This document shows, one piece after another, positions 5,654 to 6,646 of a stretch of DNA of 6,646 nt (its first letter is position 1; each line of letters begins with the position of its first letter). This DNA comes from Bacteroidota bacterium (lineage in GTDB: Bacteria > Bacteroidota > Bacteroidia > B-17B0 > B-17BO). The notes under the pieces were generated by a model. That model did not search any database. It worked only from the letters and a program-made list of their open reading frames with translations, and had not been told where the DNA came from. Both the position numbers and the translations under genes were made by a program. The DNA lies in contig JANXRU010000424.1 in assembly GCA_025356715.1 (NCBI GenBank), positions 1 to 6,646 of the forward strand, in the 5' to 3' direction.

Positions 5654-5694
5654 TTTACTCACCGAATCACGCACCTACTAATCAACAACAAAGT

Positions 5695-5718
5695 GATACA
5701 AATCTTATCGATACAAAT
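5695..5718. repeat. GATACAAAT direct repeat over a promoter
   Basis: GATACAAAT occurs at 5695-5703 and 5710-5718, a 15-base step. The second copy overlaps the -7 element of the minus-strand promoter, and the first lies just downstream of it. This is consistent with a repressor or integrase binding near the start point. Confidence 0.35.
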
Positions 5719-5744
5719 ATACGCTGTAAGTATTGATTTTGCAA
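5714..5744 (-). promoter_or_regulatory. Minus-strand promoter firing into the tRNA-Ser fragment
   Basis: On the minus strand TTG (5744-5742), a 20-base spacer and TATATTTG (5721-5714) fit the Bacteroidota housekeeping promoter TTG-N17-23-TAnnTTTG exactly. Transcription would start near 5707 and run leftward through the tRNA fragment to the terminator at 5569-5536, about 170 bases. No open reading frame of useful length lies in that stretch, so the product would be a small RNA. Confidence 0.55.
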
Positions 5745-5820
5745 GTAAACAATGCTAAATTTTAAACATCTTTTTGTTGAGGTATTTGATTAGGTTAAAA
5801 ATTAAAAGCAATTGAAATTT

Positions 5821-6021
5821 TTAATCAATAATTAAAGGTTGAACTTGTTCAATCTTTAATCCTGTAAATTGACAAAATTCATCTACCGAAATAAATTGAT
5901 TTTCATTTTTTGATAGCTGTATTTTTATTTTATCAATCAGCTTGCGAGCGTATCGCTCGCTTTTTCCAGTGATGCGAACAATATCTTTTGGGTAAATACA
6001 GATTCTTTTGGTTGTGCTCAT
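5821..6021 (-). CDS. Small helix-turn-helix protein, 66 aa
   Basis: The protein begins MSTTKRICIYPKDIVRITG and contains a short helix-turn-helix: helix at KDIVRITG (12-19), turn at KS, and recognition-like helix ERYARKLIDKIKIQL (22-36). A second conserved-looking block, FISVDEFCQFTGLKIEQV, covers 43-60. The pattern Y-P-K-D-I-x-R-I-T-G-K-S followed by V-x-E-F-C-x-x-T-G-L is, from memory, a common small Bacteroidota family usually labelled hypothetical or helix-turn-helix. I know of no tested function. Its size fits an excisionase-like or repressor protein. The product would bind DNA in the cytosol. It is divergent from the gene at 6272 across a 250-base region full of dyads, which are its most obvious candidate targets. 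No Shine-Dalgarno is seen; the leader can fold (6034-6072). Confidence 0.78.
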   Translation of the reverse strand: MSTTKRICIYPKDIVRITGKSERYARKLIDKIKIQLSKNENQFISVDEFCQFTGLKIEQVQPLIID

Positions 6022-6033
6022 ACATTAACTATG

Positions 6034-6072
6034 CTTTATCTATTCTTTTGAGTGCCTTTAGGCACGATAAAG
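6034..6072 (-). promoter_or_regulatory. Two-part hairpin in the leader of the HTH gene
   Basis: GTGCC-TTTA-GGCAC (6052-6065) is a perfect 5-bp stem with a tetraloop. It is flanked directly on the right by GATAAAG (6066-6072), whose complement CTTTATC lies at 6034-6040, so a second 7-bp stem forms with an 11-base bulge on one side. In the minus-strand message it would end 12 bases before the ATG of the 66-aa protein. It could control translation or be a protein-binding dyad. Confidence 0.4.
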
Positions 6073-6143
6073 ATATTTGAAACTAATGAGGAATAAAACA
6101 ACAAAAACGGCATAAAATACACCAATAGCTATTAAGCGGAACG

Positions 6144-6169
6144 TCCTTGTTGCCAAAGGCGACAAAGGA
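6144..6169. repeat. GC-containing hairpin overlapping the promoter -33 region
   Basis: TCCTTGTTGCC (6144-6154) folds against GGCGACAAAGGA (6158-6169) with the three-base loop AAA, one T-G pair and one bulged A. It is the strongest hairpin in this intergenic region. No T run follows on either strand, so it is not a standard terminator. It contains the TTG (6150-6152) used as -33 element for the rightward promoter. Confidence 0.5.
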
Positions 6170-6180
6170 AAATACTTTTG
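6150..6180 (+). promoter_or_regulatory. Promoter of the gene at 6272
   Basis: TTG (6150-6152), a 20-base spacer and TACTTTTG (6173-6180) give a full match to TTG-N17-23-TAnnTTTG. The expected start is near 6187, giving a leader of about 85 bases before the ATG at 6272. The start point falls at the left edge of a 36-bp dyad, which suggests repression by a bound protein. Confidence 0.6.
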
Positions 6181-6185
6181 TATTG

Positions 6186-6221
6186 TCAAACAAAATTTAT
6201 TCGCGATAAAATAATGTTTGA
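6186..6221. promoter_or_regulatory. 36-bp dyad, candidate operator or recombination site
   Basis: The segment is symmetric about 6203/6204, with 14 of 18 base pairs matching. The outer arms are TCAAACA (6186-6192) and TGTTTGA (6215-6221), the middle arms ATTT and AAAT, and the centre is the palindrome TCGCGA (6201-6206). It starts at the predicted transcription start of the rightward gene. A dimeric or tetrameric repressor site is the simplest reading. The arm-core-arm layout also resembles a tyrosine-recombinase site. Confidence 0.5.
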
Positions 6222-6222
6222 T

Positions 6223-6234
6223 GTGTTGCAACAC
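6223..6234. promoter_or_regulatory. 12-bp perfect palindrome GTGTTGCAACAC
   Basis: GTGTTGCAACAC is a perfect dyad one base after the 36-bp dyad, inside the predicted leader of the gene at 6272. It is a plausible second operator for the same or another regulator. Confidence 0.45.
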
Positions 6235-6271
6235 TAATTCAATAAAGTATTAATCACAAACATTTATAATT

Positions 6272-6646
6272 ATGGCCAGACAGAAAGGCATTATAAAGTT
6301 AAAAGGAAAAATCGGAGATATTTCTTTTTACAAAACACAGGATGGGCATTTGGCTCGTGAAAAAGGTGGCGTTGATGCTTCTCGCATCGCAAACGATCCA
6401 GCTTTTATCCGCACAAGAGAAAACGGGGCCGAGTTCGGCTCTTCTGCAAGTTCAGGTAAACTATTAAGAAGTGCTTTAAGAACCATGTCAATGACAGCTG
6501 CTGATAATCGTGTAGCATCACGATTAACAAAGCTCATGACAGATATTAAAAACCTAGATGCGACCTCTGTAAGAGGTAAAAGAAACGTAGGCGTTGCAAT
6601 TTTACTTCCAACTGCTAAAGCGCTGTTAAAAGGCTTTAATTTCAAC
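6272..6646 (+). CDS. Uncharacterised Bacteroidota MARQKGIIKL-family protein, 5' part
   Basis: The first 125 codons are visible and the frame is open to the window edge. The N-terminus MARQKGIIKLKGKIGDISFY, then KTQDGHLAREKGGVDASRIA, NDPAFIRTRENGAEFG and SSGKLLRSALR (residues 61-70), matches from memory a conserved but uncharacterised Bacteroidota family. Members, as I recall, run about 200 or more residues with a beta-rich C-terminal part, and I know of no assigned function. The visible part has no signal peptide or membrane segment. Residues 1-30 look like beta strands with a Gly-rich turn; 60-95 are basic and helical. The gene is richer in G and C than the host genes to the left, which fits horizontal transfer. 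It has its own promoter, an 85-base leader and two dyads, and is divergent from the HTH gene. A structural or nucleic-acid-binding role for a mobile element is only a guess. Confidence 0.82.
   Translation, partial: MARQKGIIKLKGKIGDISFYKTQDGHLAREKGGVDASRIANDPAFIRTRENGAEFGSSASSGKLLRSALRTMSMTAADNRVASRLTKLMTDIKNLDATSVRGKRNVGVAILLPTAKALLKGFNFN

Noticed and set aside
5581..5675. An intact tRNA-Ser(GCU)
   Set aside because: The anticodon-like TTGCTAA and the 3' acceptor strand are present, but the anticodon stem does not pair, the acceptor 5' strand has only partial complementarity and the T-loop is three bases too long.
5637..5678. Short plus-strand peptide SNHLKTLLTESRTY as an integrase tail
   Set aside because: Bounded by stops after 14 residues, with no recombinase motif nearby; not enough to claim an integrase remnant.
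6328..6645. 105-codon open frame on the minus strand
   Set aside because: It is antisense to the MARQKG-family gene, whose N-terminus is recognisable and has a promoter; the minus-strand translation shows no family-like pattern.
1..6646. CRISPR array, IS element, rRNA or classical riboswitch
   Set aside because: No regularly spaced direct repeats with spacers, no transposase motifs or terminal inverted repeats around a gene, no rRNA sequence and no recognisable aptamer core were seen on either strand.

Overview
The window looks like a chromosomal segment of a member of the Bacteroidota, most likely class Flavobacteriia. It is AT-rich. Starts lack Shine-Dalgarno sequences and are preceded by A/T-rich leaders. 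Several promoters fit the Bacteroidota pattern TTG-N17-23-TAnnTTTG. An intergenic GC-rich repeat of the CTTCGACTCCGCTC type is present, and the proteins (lipid-free signal peptides ending in AQ or SQ, MORN-type YwqK proteins, DUF6973-like protein, class I FBPase) fit this group.

Left part (1-5202), ordinary host genes: the 3' end of a short-chain dehydrogenase (2-409, +) converges within one base on a secreted DUF6973-like protein (411-1004, -). A small unknown protein (1229-1501, +) follows, with a promoter almost touching its start codon. Next come a GC-rich repeat, a terminator and then fbp, encoding fructose-1,6-bisphosphatase (1663-2676, +). A six-helix membrane protein phosphatase with a SpoIIE/PP2C output domain (2752-4185, +), a small secreted carboxypeptidase-regulatory-like domain protein (4268-4615, +) and a secreted MORN/YwqK-repeat protein (4741-5202, +) complete this part. 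The gene 4268-4615 is flanked by two clusters of TAAC-type repeats at about 11-bp spacing, in opposite orientation, resembling sites for an OmpR/PhoB-type regulator.

Middle part (5203-5820), no convincing gene: it holds a possible decayed reading frame, a strong terminator (5447-5476), paired AGGGGAA repeats and a 3' fragment of a tRNA-Ser gene with its terminator on the minus strand. Just beyond the fragment is a good minus-strand promoter (5714-5744) pointing into it. An 11-bp inverted repeat encloses the tRNA fragment. I read this as the attachment-site boundary of an element integrated in a tRNA-Ser gene. It may also be transcribed as a small structured RNA.

Right part (5821-6646), probably mobile or accessory: a 66-residue helix-turn-helix protein on the minus strand and the first 125 codons of a plus-strand gene of an uncharacterised Bacteroidota family are divergently arranged. 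The space between them carries two hairpins, a near-ideal promoter, a 36-bp dyad over the predicted transcription start and a 12-bp perfect palindrome. The simplest model is a small-regulator/target switch controlling the gene that runs off the window. This divergent unit beside a tRNA scar is the best candidate here for an undescribed system. No integrase, transposase, rRNA or CRISPR array is visible.
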